Shown piece by piece: positions 1-8,585 of a stretch of 64,000 nucleotides of DNA. Numbering within the stretch: position 1 is the stretch's first letter; each line of letters opens with the position of its first letter. The notes beneath the pieces were generated by a model that was not told the DNA's origin, did no database searches, and saw nothing but the letters and a program-made list of their open reading frames with translations. The stretch comes from Clostridium rhizosphaerae. GTDB taxonomy: Bacteria > Bacillota > Clostridia > Clostridiales > Clostridiaceae. The DNA lies in the NCBI RefSeq assembly GCF_016765585.1, contig NZ_JAESWC010000008.1:169279-233278 (forward strand). The letters are read 5' to 3'. Made by a program: the position numbers and the translations under genes.

Positions 1-2
1 TA

Positions 3-590
3 GATAAATACTTAAGAACTGTCAGAAAGCTTAACAATATGGGACGCTGGGCTCCGGAATTCATGCATCAAAGAGCTACAGTAAGCGAGCATTCCTTTCA
101 AGTTGCCCAAATTGGCCAGATGCTTGCCTTAATTGAGGAAGAGCACGGTAATAAAGTTGATTGGGAACGTCTTTTTAAAAAGCTCATTAATCACGATGTT
201 GTAGAAGCCTTAACCGGCGATATATTAAGCTTTGTTAAACACAGAAAACAGGAAATGAAAAATATGGTGGACCTAATCGAAGAAGAGGTTGCAGACGAAT
301 ACCTTCTTTCCTATATGGAGGAACCTTACAGGAGTAAATATAAAAAGCTTATGTTTGATGGAAAGGATAATACCCTAGAAGGTCAGCTTCTTAAATGTGC
401 CGATCACATAGATGCTTTAATTGAGTGTATTAACGAAATAAACTTAGAAAATTGCAATCCTTTTGAAGAAAAATATAATACAATATTAAATCAATTAAAG
501 CAAATCGATTTAATAAGCTCAAGATTTTTTCTTGAAAATATACTGCCTGCGCTGCTTACTGATTGCCGCAAACTAAATATCACTAAATAA
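3..590 (+). CDS. HD-domain phosphohydrolase (YfbR/5'-deoxynucleotidase-like), 5' end outside window
   Basis: The reading frame is open to the left edge of the window, so the true start probably lies upstream; the first Met in view is at 39. The protein has the HD metal-binding signature: His in SEHSF, the HD pair in LINHDVVE about 35 residues later, and a distal Asp in KCADHIDAL. This spacing and the flanking RWAPEFMHQRATVSEHS stretch resemble YfbR-type dNMP 5'-nucleotidases, which are cytosolic metal-dependent phosphatases. The exact substrate is inferred only. A CYTH protein follows 44 bases downstream, so the two may be cotranscribed. Confidence 0.72.
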   Translation, partial: DKYLRTVRKLNNMGRWAPEFMHQRATVSEHSFQVAQIGQMLALIEEEHGNKVDWERLFKKLINHDVVEALTGDILSFVKHRKQEMKNMVDLIEEEVADEYLLSYMEEPYRSKYKKLMFDGKDNTLEGQLLKCADHIDALIECINEINLENCNPFEEKYNTILNQLKQIDLISSRFFLENILPALLTDCRKLNITK

Positions 591-634
591 ATATATATAC
601 GCCGCTGAATGTTTTAACTGAAAGGATGAAATTT

Positions 635-1180
635 ATGCAGGAATTAGAGACTAGAATATTGGATATAGATGTGGACGATATAAGAAACAAACTACTAAAC
701 TTAAATGCTGTAAAGGTGAAAATGGAAAACCAGATAAACAGAATTTATGATTTTGAAGATAGAAAACTGCTAAATAAAAAAGGCTATGCCAGAATAAGAA
801 CAATTGAAGATACGATAAATAACATAACAATTCATTACATGACTACGAAAGAAATGATAAGCCAGGAAAAATACAAAGTTATGGATGAACATGAAACTAT
901 TATTGCCGATTCAACTGAAGGAGAAAATATTTTTAAGGCTTTGGGACTTTCTTTAGTACAATCAATAAAAAAGTACAGAGAAAGCTATAAGTATAAAAAT
1001 ACGCTTATAGAAATAGATATAAATTCTAAAGACTTCTGTCCATTCCCCTATATTGAAATAGAAACAGCCTATGAAGAGGAATTAAAAGAAGTAGTTTCTT
1101 TGCTTGGATATACTATGGAAGATACCACCTCAAAAACTATTTTTGAAATATTAAATGACAGAGGAGTTAAAGGTATATAA
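635..1180 (+). CDS. CYTH-domain protein (class IV adenylate cyclase/triphosphatase superfamily)
   Basis: About 181 residues with the CYTH layout: an N-terminal acidic strand QELETRILDID matching the ExExK-type signature, alternating charged strands that would form a beta tunnel (RKLLNKKGYARIRT; KYRESYKYKN), and the late acidic strand PYIEIETAYEEE. Members bind triphosphates with divalent metal; whether this one is a thiamine-triphosphatase, polyphosphatase or cyclase cannot be told. An ATG at 626 overlaps the AAAGGA site, whereas the ATG at 635 has 8-base spacing, so 635 is chosen. Its stop TAA shares a base with the next start (TAATG), implying translational coupling. Confidence 0.75.
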   Translation: MQELETRILDIDVDDIRNKLLNLNAVKVKMENQINRIYDFEDRKLLNKKGYARIRTIEDTINNITIHYMTTKEMISQEKYKVMDEHETIIADSTEGENIFKALGLSLVQSIKKYRESYKYKNTLIEIDINSKDFCPFPYIEIETAYEEELKEVVSLLGYTMEDTTSKTIFEILNDRGVKGI

Positions 1181-2043
1181 TGTTTGGCTATGTAACTCCC
1201 TGCAAAATGGAATTAAAAGTTAAGGACTTTGAAAAATTTAAAGCTTATTACTGCGGGCTGTGCAGAGCAATAAAGAAGAATTTTGGCAATGTTCCAAGAC
1301 TAGCCCTAAATTATGATATGACTTTTCTTGCAGTGCTTTTAGATTCTCTGAGTGATGAGAAAATAAAGGTAAGCAGAGAATTATGTGCTGTTCATCCTAC
1401 TAAGAAAAGACTTATACTTGTTGATAATTCACCCTTAGATTACGCTGCTTTTTGCAATGTACTTCTTGCTTATTATAAGCTTGTTGACGACACTTATGAT
1501 GACAGTTCTAAGTTAAGCAAGTTTTATTCTGCAATTTTAAGTACTTATTTAAGAAAAGCTTCAATGAAATATAAGGAAGTTGAAAGCCAAATAGAAAATT
1601 CCTTGAAGGAACTTTCTGTACTTGAAAAAAACTTTACAAATAGTTCTTTAGATGAACTTAGTCATCCTTTTGCTGATTTAACTGGTCATATACTTTCTTC
1701 CTATAATAAAAATAATGTTGAAAATTTGTATTGGCTTGGATATAATCTTGGAAAATGGATATATATAATTGATGCTTTTGACGATTTAGAAAAAGATATG
1801 AGCAGCAAAAAATTTAACGCTATTAATAGTATTTTTAATACTACCAATTTACCATATGATGAATTTAAAACCTCTATTGAAGACAGAGTCGATTTTACCT
1901 TAGTAAACTGTGCTGAAGCCTGCGTAAATTATTTAAAAGCAATTCCTATTAAAAAAAATCATGAGCTTTTATATAATATACTTCAGTTTGGTCTTATGGA
2001 AAAGATGGACAAAGTTTTTGGAAGATTAGAAATTAGCAATTGA
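1180..2043 (+). CDS. DUF5685 family protein
   Basis: 287 residues beginning MFGYVTPCK, with conserved-looking cysteines C8, C25 and C28 (YYCGLC) and a largely alpha-helical remainder. It includes an acidic DAFDDLEKDM segment resembling a metal/diphosphate-binding helix. The N-terminal pattern matches DUF5685, a clostridial family of unknown function. The ATG overlaps the stop of the CYTH gene and the next gene starts 13 bases after its stop, so it sits in the middle of a coupled operon. The Cys cluster suggests metal binding, but this is inference. Confidence 0.7.
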   Translation: MFGYVTPCKMELKVKDFEKFKAYYCGLCRAIKKNFGNVPRLALNYDMTFLAVLLDSLSDEKIKVSRELCAVHPTKKRLILVDNSPLDYAAFCNVLLAYYKLVDDTYDDSSKLSKFYSAILSTYLRKASMKYKEVESQIENSLKELSVLEKNFTNSSLDELSHPFADLTGHILSSYNKNNVENLYWLGYNLGKWIYIIDAFDDLEKDMSSKKFNAINSIFNTTNLPYDEFKTSIEDRVDFTLVNCAEACVNYLKAIPIKKNHELLYNILQFGLMEKMDKVFGRLEISN

Positions 2044-2056
2044 AAGGATGAAAAAA

Positions 2057-2662
2057 ATGAGAAATCCATATGAAGTACTTGAAATCAAAGAAGGCTCCTC
2101 TAAAGAAGAAATTAAAAAAGCCTATAAGGAAATGGTAAAAAAATATCACCCTGATCAATACGGCAATAACCCATTAAGGGACTTGGCCGAAGAAAAATTA
2201 AGAGAAGTAAATGAAGCCTATGACTATCTTTTGAAAAACACCAGTGATGGTCCACGTTATACAGAAAACAACTATGAAAGCAGCAGTAATAGCGGCTATG
2301 GCAATTATAATGAAATTAGAATAGATATACAAAACGGTAACCTAAGAGCGGCCGAAGAAAAACTAAATCAAATAAATACACGTGATGCTCAGTGGAATTA
2401 TCTTATGGGGCTCGTAAACTTAAGAAAAGGCTGGTATGATAATGCATATAATTACATAGTAAACGCCTGCAATCTTGAGCCAAATAATTTAGAGTACAGA
2501 CAGACATTAAATAATTTAAAAAATAGAAATACAGGATATAGACAAACCTATTACGGAAGAAATAATAGAAGTGACAGTGACTTTTGTGATCTTTGCTTTA
2601 AGCTGTGGTGTGCAGACAGCTTATGCGAATGTTTTGGTGGAGACCTAATAAGCTGCTGTTAA
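2057..2662 (+). CDS. J-domain co-chaperone with TPR-like middle and Cys-rich tail
   Basis: The N-terminal 60 residues form a J domain with the HPD motif at residues 31-33, which stimulates Hsp70 ATPase. A Ser/Asn/Tyr-rich linker follows, then a TPR-like helical region (RNAEEKL-type repeats near GNLRAAEEKLNQ and NAYNYIVNACNLEPNN). The C-terminus is rich in cysteine (FCDLCFKLWCADSLCECFGG...ISCC). There is no DnaJ zinc finger or substrate-binding domain, so this is a specialised J protein, not DnaJ. An ATG at 2048 overlaps the AAAGGA site; 2057 has correct spacing. It follows DUF5685 in the same operon. Confidence 0.82.
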   Translation: MRNPYEVLEIKEGSSKEEIKKAYKEMVKKYHPDQYGNNPLRDLAEEKLREVNEAYDYLLKNTSDGPRYTENNYESSSNSGYGNYNEIRIDIQNGNLRAAEEKLNQINTRDAQWNYLMGLVNLRKGWYDNAYNYIVNACNLEPNNLEYRQTLNNLKNRNTGYRQTYYGRNNRSDSDFCDLCFKLWCADSLCECFGGDLISCC

Positions 2663-2695
2663 TTAATTAATTAATTATTATAGGAGGATATATTA

Positions 2696-3196
2696 GTGAA
2701 TAACACTGCAAGTATTGCCCGAGGTGGTCTTTACACCGCTTTAGGAGTTCTCTTTATATATCTAAGTACAATAACACCTACAAGCAAGTTATATCTCTTA
2801 GGTATAGCTTCTTGTATTATTCCTCTTTCCATATTAACTATAAAAATCAGAAATAGTTTTTTTATGTATATATCAACAAGTCTTTTAAGCCTTCTTTTAT
2901 TGGGTATAAAGGGCGGTGTAATTGCTTATATTTTATTCTTTGGTCTTTATGGTTTTATAAAATATTTTATAGAAAGACTAAGAAATATGTATCTTGAAAT
3001 ATTCTTAAAGCTTATATATTTTAATCTTTCTATAGCATTAGTTTATATTCTTTATAGAGTATTTTTTACAGAGATGTTCAAAGTAGCTATACCTATCTAC
3101 GCTCTTATATTAATGTTTCAAATTATATTTTTAATCTTTGATTATGCCTTAACTCTATTTGTCGCTTATGTACACAGACGTTTAAAAATTTCTTGA
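2696..3196 (+). CDS. Predicted multi-pass membrane protein
   Basis: 166 residues with about five hydrophobic helices and basic loops (KIRN, RLRN), ending HRRLKIS. GTG start at 2696 preceded by AGGAGG. The N-terminal ARGGLYTALGVLFIYLS resembles small clostridial integral membrane proteins and some ECF-transporter S components, but no family motif is decisive. It lies 33 bases downstream of the J-protein gene, after a run of TTAA repeats, and its stop codon lies inside the -35 box of the following tRNA promoter. Confidence 0.6.
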   Translation: MNNTASIARGGLYTALGVLFIYLSTITPTSKLYLLGIASCIIPLSILTIKIRNSFFMYISTSLLSLLLLGIKGGVIAYILFFGLYGFIKYFIERLRNMYLEIFLKLIYFNLSIALVYILYRVFFTEMFKVAIPIYALILMFQIIFLIFDYALTLFVAYVHRRLKIS

Positions 3197-3220
3197 CAAC
3201 AGTGTAAAAGATGATATAAT
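3193..3220 (+). promoter_or_regulatory. Sigma-A promoter for tRNA-Gln
   Basis: Perfect TTGACA at 3193-3198 and TATAAT at 3215-3220 with a 16-base spacer. The -35 box overlaps the stop codon of the upstream membrane-protein gene. The tRNA begins 14 bases after the -10 box. Confidence 0.85.
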
Positions 3221-3234
3221 AATTATTGTGTTAT

Positions 3235-3311
3235 TGCCCAATCGCCAAATTGGTAAGGCACCAGACTCTGACTCTGGCACTGTGTAGGTTCGAGTCCTGC
3301 TTGGGCAGCCA
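3235..3311 (+). tRNA. tRNA-Gln (anticodon CUG), CCA encoded
   Basis: The acceptor stem TGCCCAA/TTGGGCA pairs fully, followed by discriminator G and an encoded CCA. The anticodon stem CCAGA/TCTGG encloses the loop CTCTGAC, giving anticodon CTG. T loop is TTCGAGT. Its body differs greatly from the second tRNA-Gln(CUG) at 55237. Confidence 0.92.
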
Positions 3312-3313
3312 GT

Positions 3314-3346
3314 AAAGACTTTGCATTTTATGCAAAGTCTTTTTAT
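3314..3346 (+). terminator. Rho-independent terminator of tRNA-Gln
   Basis: Hairpin AAAGACTTTGCAT/ATGCAAAGTCTTT with a 3-base loop and a following T run. Confidence 0.88.
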
Positions 3347-3364
3347 TTTGTGTATATAAAAAAT

Positions 3365-3410
3365 AACAGCCTTTTAGTAGCTTTATTATCAAAGTTACCA
3401 AAAGGCTGTT
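3365..3410 (-). terminator. Terminator downstream of potE
   Basis: Long stem of AACAGCCTTTT with AAAAGGCTGTT plus inner pairing; on the minus strand it is followed by ATTTTTT. It lies 13 bases after the potE stop. Confidence 0.82.
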
Positions 3411-3423
3411 AACAATTTTAGAG

Positions 3424-4755
3424 TTATGCAACCCTATCCATCATATCATCTTTTTTAAGATCAAATTTGTGTGATACAAATCCGTATAATATCCAACCAG
3501 CAAAGGTTACTATTGAACCATAAGTAAGCGCTTCAGCTCCTGAAGAATATAGTGCATATAATCCATATACAGCTCCTACTAAAGCAATGAAGTTTGTTAC
3601 TTTTGCTCTACCAGCTGGTACATTTTCAGATTTCTGCATTACCCTTATAGATGCCATAGATAATAAATATGGTATAACGTTTGTAACTACTGCTAAGTTT
3701 ACTAGTACATTAAACTGCTTTGATAAAGTAGGACTGACTGTCATCAGTGCAAGCATACTTTGAATTACAGTAATTATAACCATAGCAATGATTGGAGTTT
3801 CATCCTTTGTAATTTTGCTGAATATTTTAGGGAAATATCCTTCAACTGCAGAACCCTTAAACACTTGTGCAATAGTAAACTGCCAGCTGAATAAAGAACC
3901 AAAGCAGGATATAACCATAAGACCCATAACAAGTTTTCCTATAGTTGAATTAAACATAGTAGCGAAAGCTAGTCCGAAAGGCGCACTGGAATTTAATAAC
4001 TGTGCATTTGGAACAATACCAGCCATTACGTTAGTTGAAATAACATATATTATTGCTGCTCCGATAGTTCCTCCTAAACACGCAATAGGCACGTTTCTCT
4101 TTGGATTTTCAACTGCATCCATATTTGCAGCAGCTGATTCAAGCCCTAAGAAAGCCCATAAAGTTATTGATATTGATTTGCTTACTGCAGTGAAGAATGG
4201 AATATGATTAGGATTCCATGCGGATGCATATAACTTTCCGCTAAAGAAGAACCATCCAAAAATAGAGATACCTACAACAGGACCAATTACTCCCCATATT
4301 GTAAAGGAACTTATTCTTCCTGTAACTCTAGCTCCCTTAAAGTTAAGTACTGTAGCCAGCCATAAAGTAAAGATTGTCCATAAACCTACTGATATAGGAG
4401 ATAATTCTTTTCCTAAGAATCCGCAAGCATAACCTACAGCAGAAATAGCAATAGCAACATTAGCAATTAATAATGATACCCCATAAGTATAGTTTGCCAT
4501 AAAGCTTCCTGCTTTTCCGAAGGAGTACTCTGAATATCCTCCCATACCTGCAGCCTTTCTGCTGAACATTCCTGCCTGTGCAAAAGCATACGCTAACGCC
4601 ATGGAACCAACAGCAGTAACTAACCATGATAGAATTGACATTGTTCCAACTTGAGCTAAATTGGTTGGAAGCATTATTATTCCGGAACCCATCATGTTTA
4701 TAACGGTTATTATTGTTAGCTGCCAAACACTCATCTTATTATTTGATTTACTCAT
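3424..4755 (-). CDS. potE: Putrescine/ornithine antiporter PotE (APC family)
   Basis: 443 residues, the length of E. coli PotE, which it resembles throughout: NMMGSGIIMLPTNLAQVGT, GMGGYSEYSFGKAGSFMANYT, WAFLGLESAAANMDAVENP, SSAPFGLAFATMF, SWQFTIAQVFK and LVNLAVVTNVIPYLLSM. About twelve membrane helices are predicted. PotE exchanges external ornithine for cytosolic putrescine. It follows the ornithine decarboxylase gene by 74 bases on the same strand, the classic speF-potE pairing that consumes protons and generates a proton-motive force. The ribosome site is AGGGAG. Confidence 0.93.
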   Translation of the reverse strand: MSKSNNKMSVWQLTIITVINMMGSGIIMLPTNLAQVGTMSILSWLVTAVGSMALAYAFAQAGMFSRKAAGMGGYSEYSFGKAGSFMANYTYGVSLLIANVAIAISAVGYACGFLGKELSPISVGLWTIFTLWLATVLNFKGARVTGRISSFTIWGVIGPVVGISIFGWFFFSGKLYASAWNPNHIPFFTAVSKSISITLWAFLGLESAAANMDAVENPKRNVPIACLGGTIGAAIIYVISTNVMAGIVPNAQLLNSSAPFGLAFATMFNSTIGKLVMGLMVISCFGSLFSWQFTIAQVFKGSAVEGYFPKIFSKITKDETPIIAMVIITVIQSMLALMTVSPTLSKQFNVLVNLAVVTNVIPYLLSMASIRVMQKSENVPAGRAKVTNFIALVGAVYGLYALYSSGAEALTYGSIVTFAGWILYGFVSHKFDLKKDDMMDRVA

Positions 4756-4781
4756 AATTAACTACTCCCTTTTTATTTTTA

Positions 4782-4814
4782 GCTTAGGATATAGTCGAAG
4801 CTATATCCGTAAGC
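4782..4814 (-). promoter_or_regulatory. Hairpin between ornithine decarboxylase and potE
   Basis: Imperfect inverted repeat GCTTA.GGATATAG/CTATATCC.TAAGC in the 74-base gap. On the minus strand it is not followed by a T run, so an RNA-processing or partial attenuation role is more likely than a full terminator. Confidence 0.45.
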
Positions 4815-4829
4815 TATTAGTTTTTTTAG

Positions 4830-7070
4830 TTAATTTTTTCTGTCTAGTACATAGCCGTATGCTTTAACGCGGCCATTTTCTTTTTCAAGGTATACACCTT
4901 GAATTTCAGGTGCAAAACCTGGGAATTCATTAATTCCATCTTGAAGTATTAAGAAATATCTTTGAGCTACCTCGCTCCATACTTCCCCAGGAACAACACA
5001 GAAAACTCCTGGCGGATATGGTAGAGCTCCTTCTAAAGCTACTTCGCCTACTATATCCTCTAAGGCTACAAGCTTAGCCTCATTTCTTAATAGCGCCCAT
5101 CTGGCTTGTTGAGGAGTAAATATTTTCTTAGTTTCTTTCTTTGAAGAAGTAGTTGCTGCAACTTCATCTAAAGCATTCCAATTAGTTTCTTCTGAAACAA
5201 CTGCTCTCTTAGGTAAAAATTCAGCTCTGAACAATTTCTTTTGATAATCTTTTGCATTGTTACCTTTATAGAAATCATGCATTTCCTGGCATAATCTTCT
5301 GATTGTATATCCTTTATACCTATCCATGTTATTTCTATAAATGCTCGGAAGAACTGTGCTTAATGGTGCATCCTCTTCCACAAGTTTTTCAAACTGTGCT
5401 AGAAGTGCAACAAGGTTCTCCATCTTTGTTGATGTTTCAGCTGGCGTTAATAAGAATAATATTGAGTTCAAATCATTCTTTTCTGGTATAAGTCCATGTT
5501 CTCTTAAGAAGTTAGCTAGTATTGTAGCCGGTATACCAAACTCTTCGTATTCGCCAGTTTGAACGTTTATACCTGGTGTTGTAAGCATAAACTTGTTAGG
5601 ATCAACGAAGTATTGGTTTTCACCATATCCTTCAAAAGAATGCCACTTTTCACCTGGTATGAACTTGAAGAACTCTATGTTATTAGCAATTTCTTCTGTA
5701 TCATGATCTTCCCAGTTCTTTCCATTAACAGTTGGAGGTATAAAAGGTTTAAGCATTGAACAGTTTTTTAATACCGCTTTTCTAGCTTCGATACCTAATT
5801 TTATGCATTCAGCCCACAAACGTCTTCCTGCTTCACCTTCCTGCATCTTCGCATTAACATCAAGTGTTGCATATAAAGGATAAAATGGACTTGTTGAAGC
5901 ATACATCATAAATGAGTTATTAAAACGCTTGTGATCAACATAACGTCTTTGTCCTTTAATATGATTGTCCTTCTTGTGAATCTGTGAAGCTTGAGAAAAT
6001 CCTGCCTGCTGCTTGTGAATAGATTGAGTTACTAATATTCCAGGATCATTTTCATTTAAATCTAAAAGTAGTGGAGAACAATCTCTCATCATAGGAATAA
6101 ACTGCTCATAACCAACCCACGCTGAGTCAAATAAAATATAGTCACAAAGATGTCCTATTTTATCAACTACCTGTCTTGCATTGTAAATAGTTCCATCATA
6201 AGTTCCAAGCTGAATTACAGCTAATCTAAATGGTCTCTTGTCATTAGCTCTTTCTGGAACAGTTTTAGCTATTTCTCCTCTAAGGTAAGCTTCATCAAAG
6301 CAGTGAGAATCGATACCACCGATAAATCCAAAAGGATTACGTGCTGTTTCAAGGTATACTGGATTTCCGCCTGATTGAACTAAAGCTGCATTATATACAG
6401 ATTTATGATTATTTCTATCAAATAAAACCAAATCTCCTGGAGCAACTAATGCATTTATAGCTACAGTATTTGCTGTGCTTGTACCATTCATTACAAAGTA
6501 GGTTTTATCAGCGTTGTATATTCTTGCTGCATTCTGCTCTGCATCTACAGCTGGTCCTTCATGTATCAGAAGGTCTCCTAAAGCAACGTCGGCATTGCAT
6601 ATATCTGAACGGAATATGTTTTCTCCGTAGAACTCATAAAAATATCTTCCTGCAGGATGCTTTCTGAAATATTGACCACCTTGATGTCCAGGACAATCAA
6701 ATTGAAGGTTTCCTCTTTCTACGTAATTGCTTAAAGCTTTGAAGAAAGGCGGAAGTACATTTTCCTCATATTGACTTGCAGCGTTTTCAAGTTCTCTGTT
6801 ATAAAGATTTGAATCAAAATTGCTTCCGTCAATTGCACGATAAACTTTTTTTGCTAATTCGCCATCTAGCTTGTCTATGTTTTTTAAAACAACAAATACA
6901 GGTATGCCAAACTTTGTATCATATATTTTATTGATTAAGTCAGCATCCAAATCAGTTACCACAACTGCTGCTACATCTGTATAATCAGTACTTTCAGCTA
7001 ATATTAAATCTCTTTTAGTTGAAAAATACTCTTTAGCTTCTGCAGTGTATGCAATTTTTAACTGCTTCAT
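4830..7070 (-). CDS. speF: Inducible ornithine decarboxylase (PLP fold type I, Orn/Lys/Arg family)
   Basis: 746 residues with the order of the bacterial family: N-terminal wing domain (1-105), PLP domain and C-terminal domain. The PLP lysine is K353 in TQSIHKQQAGFSQ, with FDCPGHQGG, NGTSTAN and FDSAWVGYEQF also visible. The motif context matches ornithine rather than lysine or arginine decarboxylases of E. coli. It converts ornithine to putrescine and CO2 in the cytosol. The gene is followed by potE and preceded by a PucR-type regulator on the same strand, consistent with an acid- or ornithine-induced module. SpeC and SpeF cannot be separated by sequence alone; the potE linkage favours SpeF. 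Confidence 0.92.
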   Translation of the reverse strand: MKQLKIAYTAEAKEYFSTKRDLILAESTDYTDVAAVVVTDLDADLINKIYDTKFGIPVFVVLKNIDKLDGELAKKVYRAIDGSNFDSNLYNRELENAASQYEENVLPPFFKALSNYVERGNLQFDCPGHQGGQYFRKHPAGRYFYEFYGENIFRSDICNADVALGDLLIHEGPAVDAEQNAARIYNADKTYFVMNGTSTANTVAINALVAPGDLVLFDRNNHKSVYNAALVQSGGNPVYLETARNPFGFIGGIDSHCFDEAYLRGEIAKTVPERANDKRPFRLAVIQLGTYDGTIYNARQVVDKIGHLCDYILFDSAWVGYEQFIPMMRDCSPLLLDLNENDPGILVTQSIHKQQAGFSQASQIHKKDNHIKGQRRYVDHKRFNNSFMMYASTSPFYPLYATLDVNAKMQEGEAGRRLWAECIKLGIEARKAVLKNCSMLKPFIPPTVNGKNWEDHDTEEIANNIEFFKFIPGEKWHSFEGYGENQYFVDPNKFMLTTPGINVQTGEYEEFGIPATILANFLREHGLIPEKNDLNSILFLLTPAETSTKMENLVALLAQFEKLVEEDAPLSTVLPSIYRNNMDRYKGYTIRRLCQEMHDFYKGNNAKDYQKKLFRAEFLPKRAVVSEETNWNALDEVAATTSSKKETKKIFTPQQARWALLRNEAKLVALEDIVGEVALEGALPYPPGVFCVVPGEVWSEVAQRYFLILQDGINEFPGFAPEIQGVYLEKENGRVKAYGYVLDRKN

Positions 7071-7189
7071 ATTCGACCTCCATTATTTTAATAGTTTGAA
7101 TATTTTTTTCTATAGCAATATAATACACCATTCGACAGTGTTTTAGCTTTGTAATTATTTAAATTAAAAATTATGTCATTTTGTAAAAT

Positions 7190-8335
7190 TTACAAAGGAT
7201 TATTGATAAGATTATATATTCTAATTGATAAAGCTAATTCCTCATAAAAATGATCATAGGTATTACCTTTGCATAATATTTTATTTATTTTATCTATTCT
7301 GTATCTCACAGTATTTCCATGCTGAAATAATTCCTGTGCTGTAGCTTTTATATCTCCATTATTTTCAACATACTTTACTGCAGTTTTTAAAAGCTCTGTT
7401 TCATTATCTTTATCATAAGAAACTAGTGGTTCTATCATTTCCTTATAATATTTTAGAACCCAGGGGTTATCAAGAATCGGTAGAATTACTCTATTAATTC
7501 CAATATCATGGAAGAATGAAACATCTTTATTATAAGTAACTGAATATTTGCAGGCATATAAACTTTCTTGTATTGCCTTATTCAGCTTTCCTAAGTTTTC
7601 ATATAAGCTGCTTATACCTATAAAGTATTCTTTTTGAGTAAGTCCCCACCATTCCAGCCTTCTTAGTATATTTTTATCAATATGCTGCTGCCCCGCATCT
7701 TCAAAGGTATTAATAAGAATATACCCATCTTTATACGGGATAACCTTGCTAAAAGCTTCCTCCATCTCTTTATTATAAAAGCTTTTTATCCCTGTTGCTT
7801 TACCGCTTTTTTTCCTGCAAAAGGCTACTATATTTTTTTCTTTAAAATTTATATTAATTTTCCGGGCAATTTCTTTTATGCTTGGTTCATTCAAGTTATT
7901 ATATAAAATGTTATCTATTATTGCTGTTAAGTTTTCATATTTCCTTTTTTCATTAATAGCTTTATTTACATATACAATTACATCCTCGGTAAAGGTATCG
8001 CTAAAGATCATGATAGGAAAATTTTCTTTATTAGAAAGTTTAATCACTTCTTCAGGAATATAATTAAAATAAATATTTTTGATAGCCAGACAGCTTATTC
8101 CTACCGCTATCATCCTTTTTACAATTCCATATAATTCATCAATATTATCTCTTATAGCAACTAATGTGCTTAAAGCAAAATCACCCGAACTAAAATTTTC
8201 TGCAATTAAGTCTCCTATTTCATAATCCCAAACTGCTACATGGGTTATTTTATTGGATAGCCCCTTTTCTCCTGCAATGACCTTAAATCCTTTAAGTATT
8301 TCAAGTTCTAAAGCTTCATGTACTGTTATAGCCAT
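7190..8335 (-). CDS. PucR-family transcriptional regulator
   Basis: About 381 residues. The N-terminal PucR domain (roughly 1-125) contains EILKGFKVIAGEKGLSNKITHVAVWD. The C-terminal end carries the PucR-type helix-turn-helix (GDIKATAQELFQHGNTVRYRIDKI). The chosen ATG (MAITVHEA) follows AGAAGGGGGTGG at good spacing; an upstream start at 8410 would add 25 residues without a ribosome site. The ornithine decarboxylase gene lies 119 bases downstream on the same strand, so regulation of speF-potE in response to amines or amino acids is inferred. Other PucR members control purine, proline or polyamine use. Confidence 0.82.
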   Translation of the reverse strand: MAITVHEALELEILKGFKVIAGEKGLSNKITHVAVWDYEIGDLIAENFSSGDFALSTLVAIRDNIDELYGIVKRMIAVGISCLAIKNIYFNYIPEEVIKLSNKENFPIMIFSDTFTEDVIVYVNKAINEKRKYENLTAIIDNILYNNLNEPSIKEIARKININFKEKNIVAFCRKKSGKATGIKSFYNKEMEEAFSKVIPYKDGYILINTFEDAGQQHIDKNILRRLEWWGLTQKEYFIGISSLYENLGKLNKAIQESLYACKYSVTYNKDVSFFHDIGINRVILPILDNPWVLKYYKEMIEPLVSYDKDNETELLKTAVKYVENNGDIKATAQELFQHGNTVRYRIDKINKILCKGNTYDHFYEELALSIRIYNLINNPL

Positions 8336-8557
8336 AAAATTTCCACCCCCTTCTTGCTGTAATAATTTTAGCTTATAAAAGCCCGAATATAAATTCAGTG
8401 AACCATTCACTTTACTAAATTTATTGTAAATTAATAACCATAAATAATTATAAAGAAGGATTATAATAAAATCAAATAATTATGAACTTTTTTATATTAT
8501 TTTGTCTACTTTTGTCGCTAGTAATATATGGCATCTTTTTAACATCAAAAAAAATTT

Positions 8558-8585
8558 AAGGGTACAAGTTTAAACTTATACCCTT
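8558..8585 (-). terminator. Terminator of the two-component operon
   Basis: Near-perfect palindrome AAGGGTA.AAGTTT/AAACTT.TACCCTT, followed on the minus strand by a run of eight T. The stem includes the last codons and stop of the response-regulator gene. Confidence 0.88.

Noticed and set aside
3788..4207. Plus-strand 139-codon frame
   Set aside because: It lies entirely antisense to potE, has no ribosome site and no recognisable protein.
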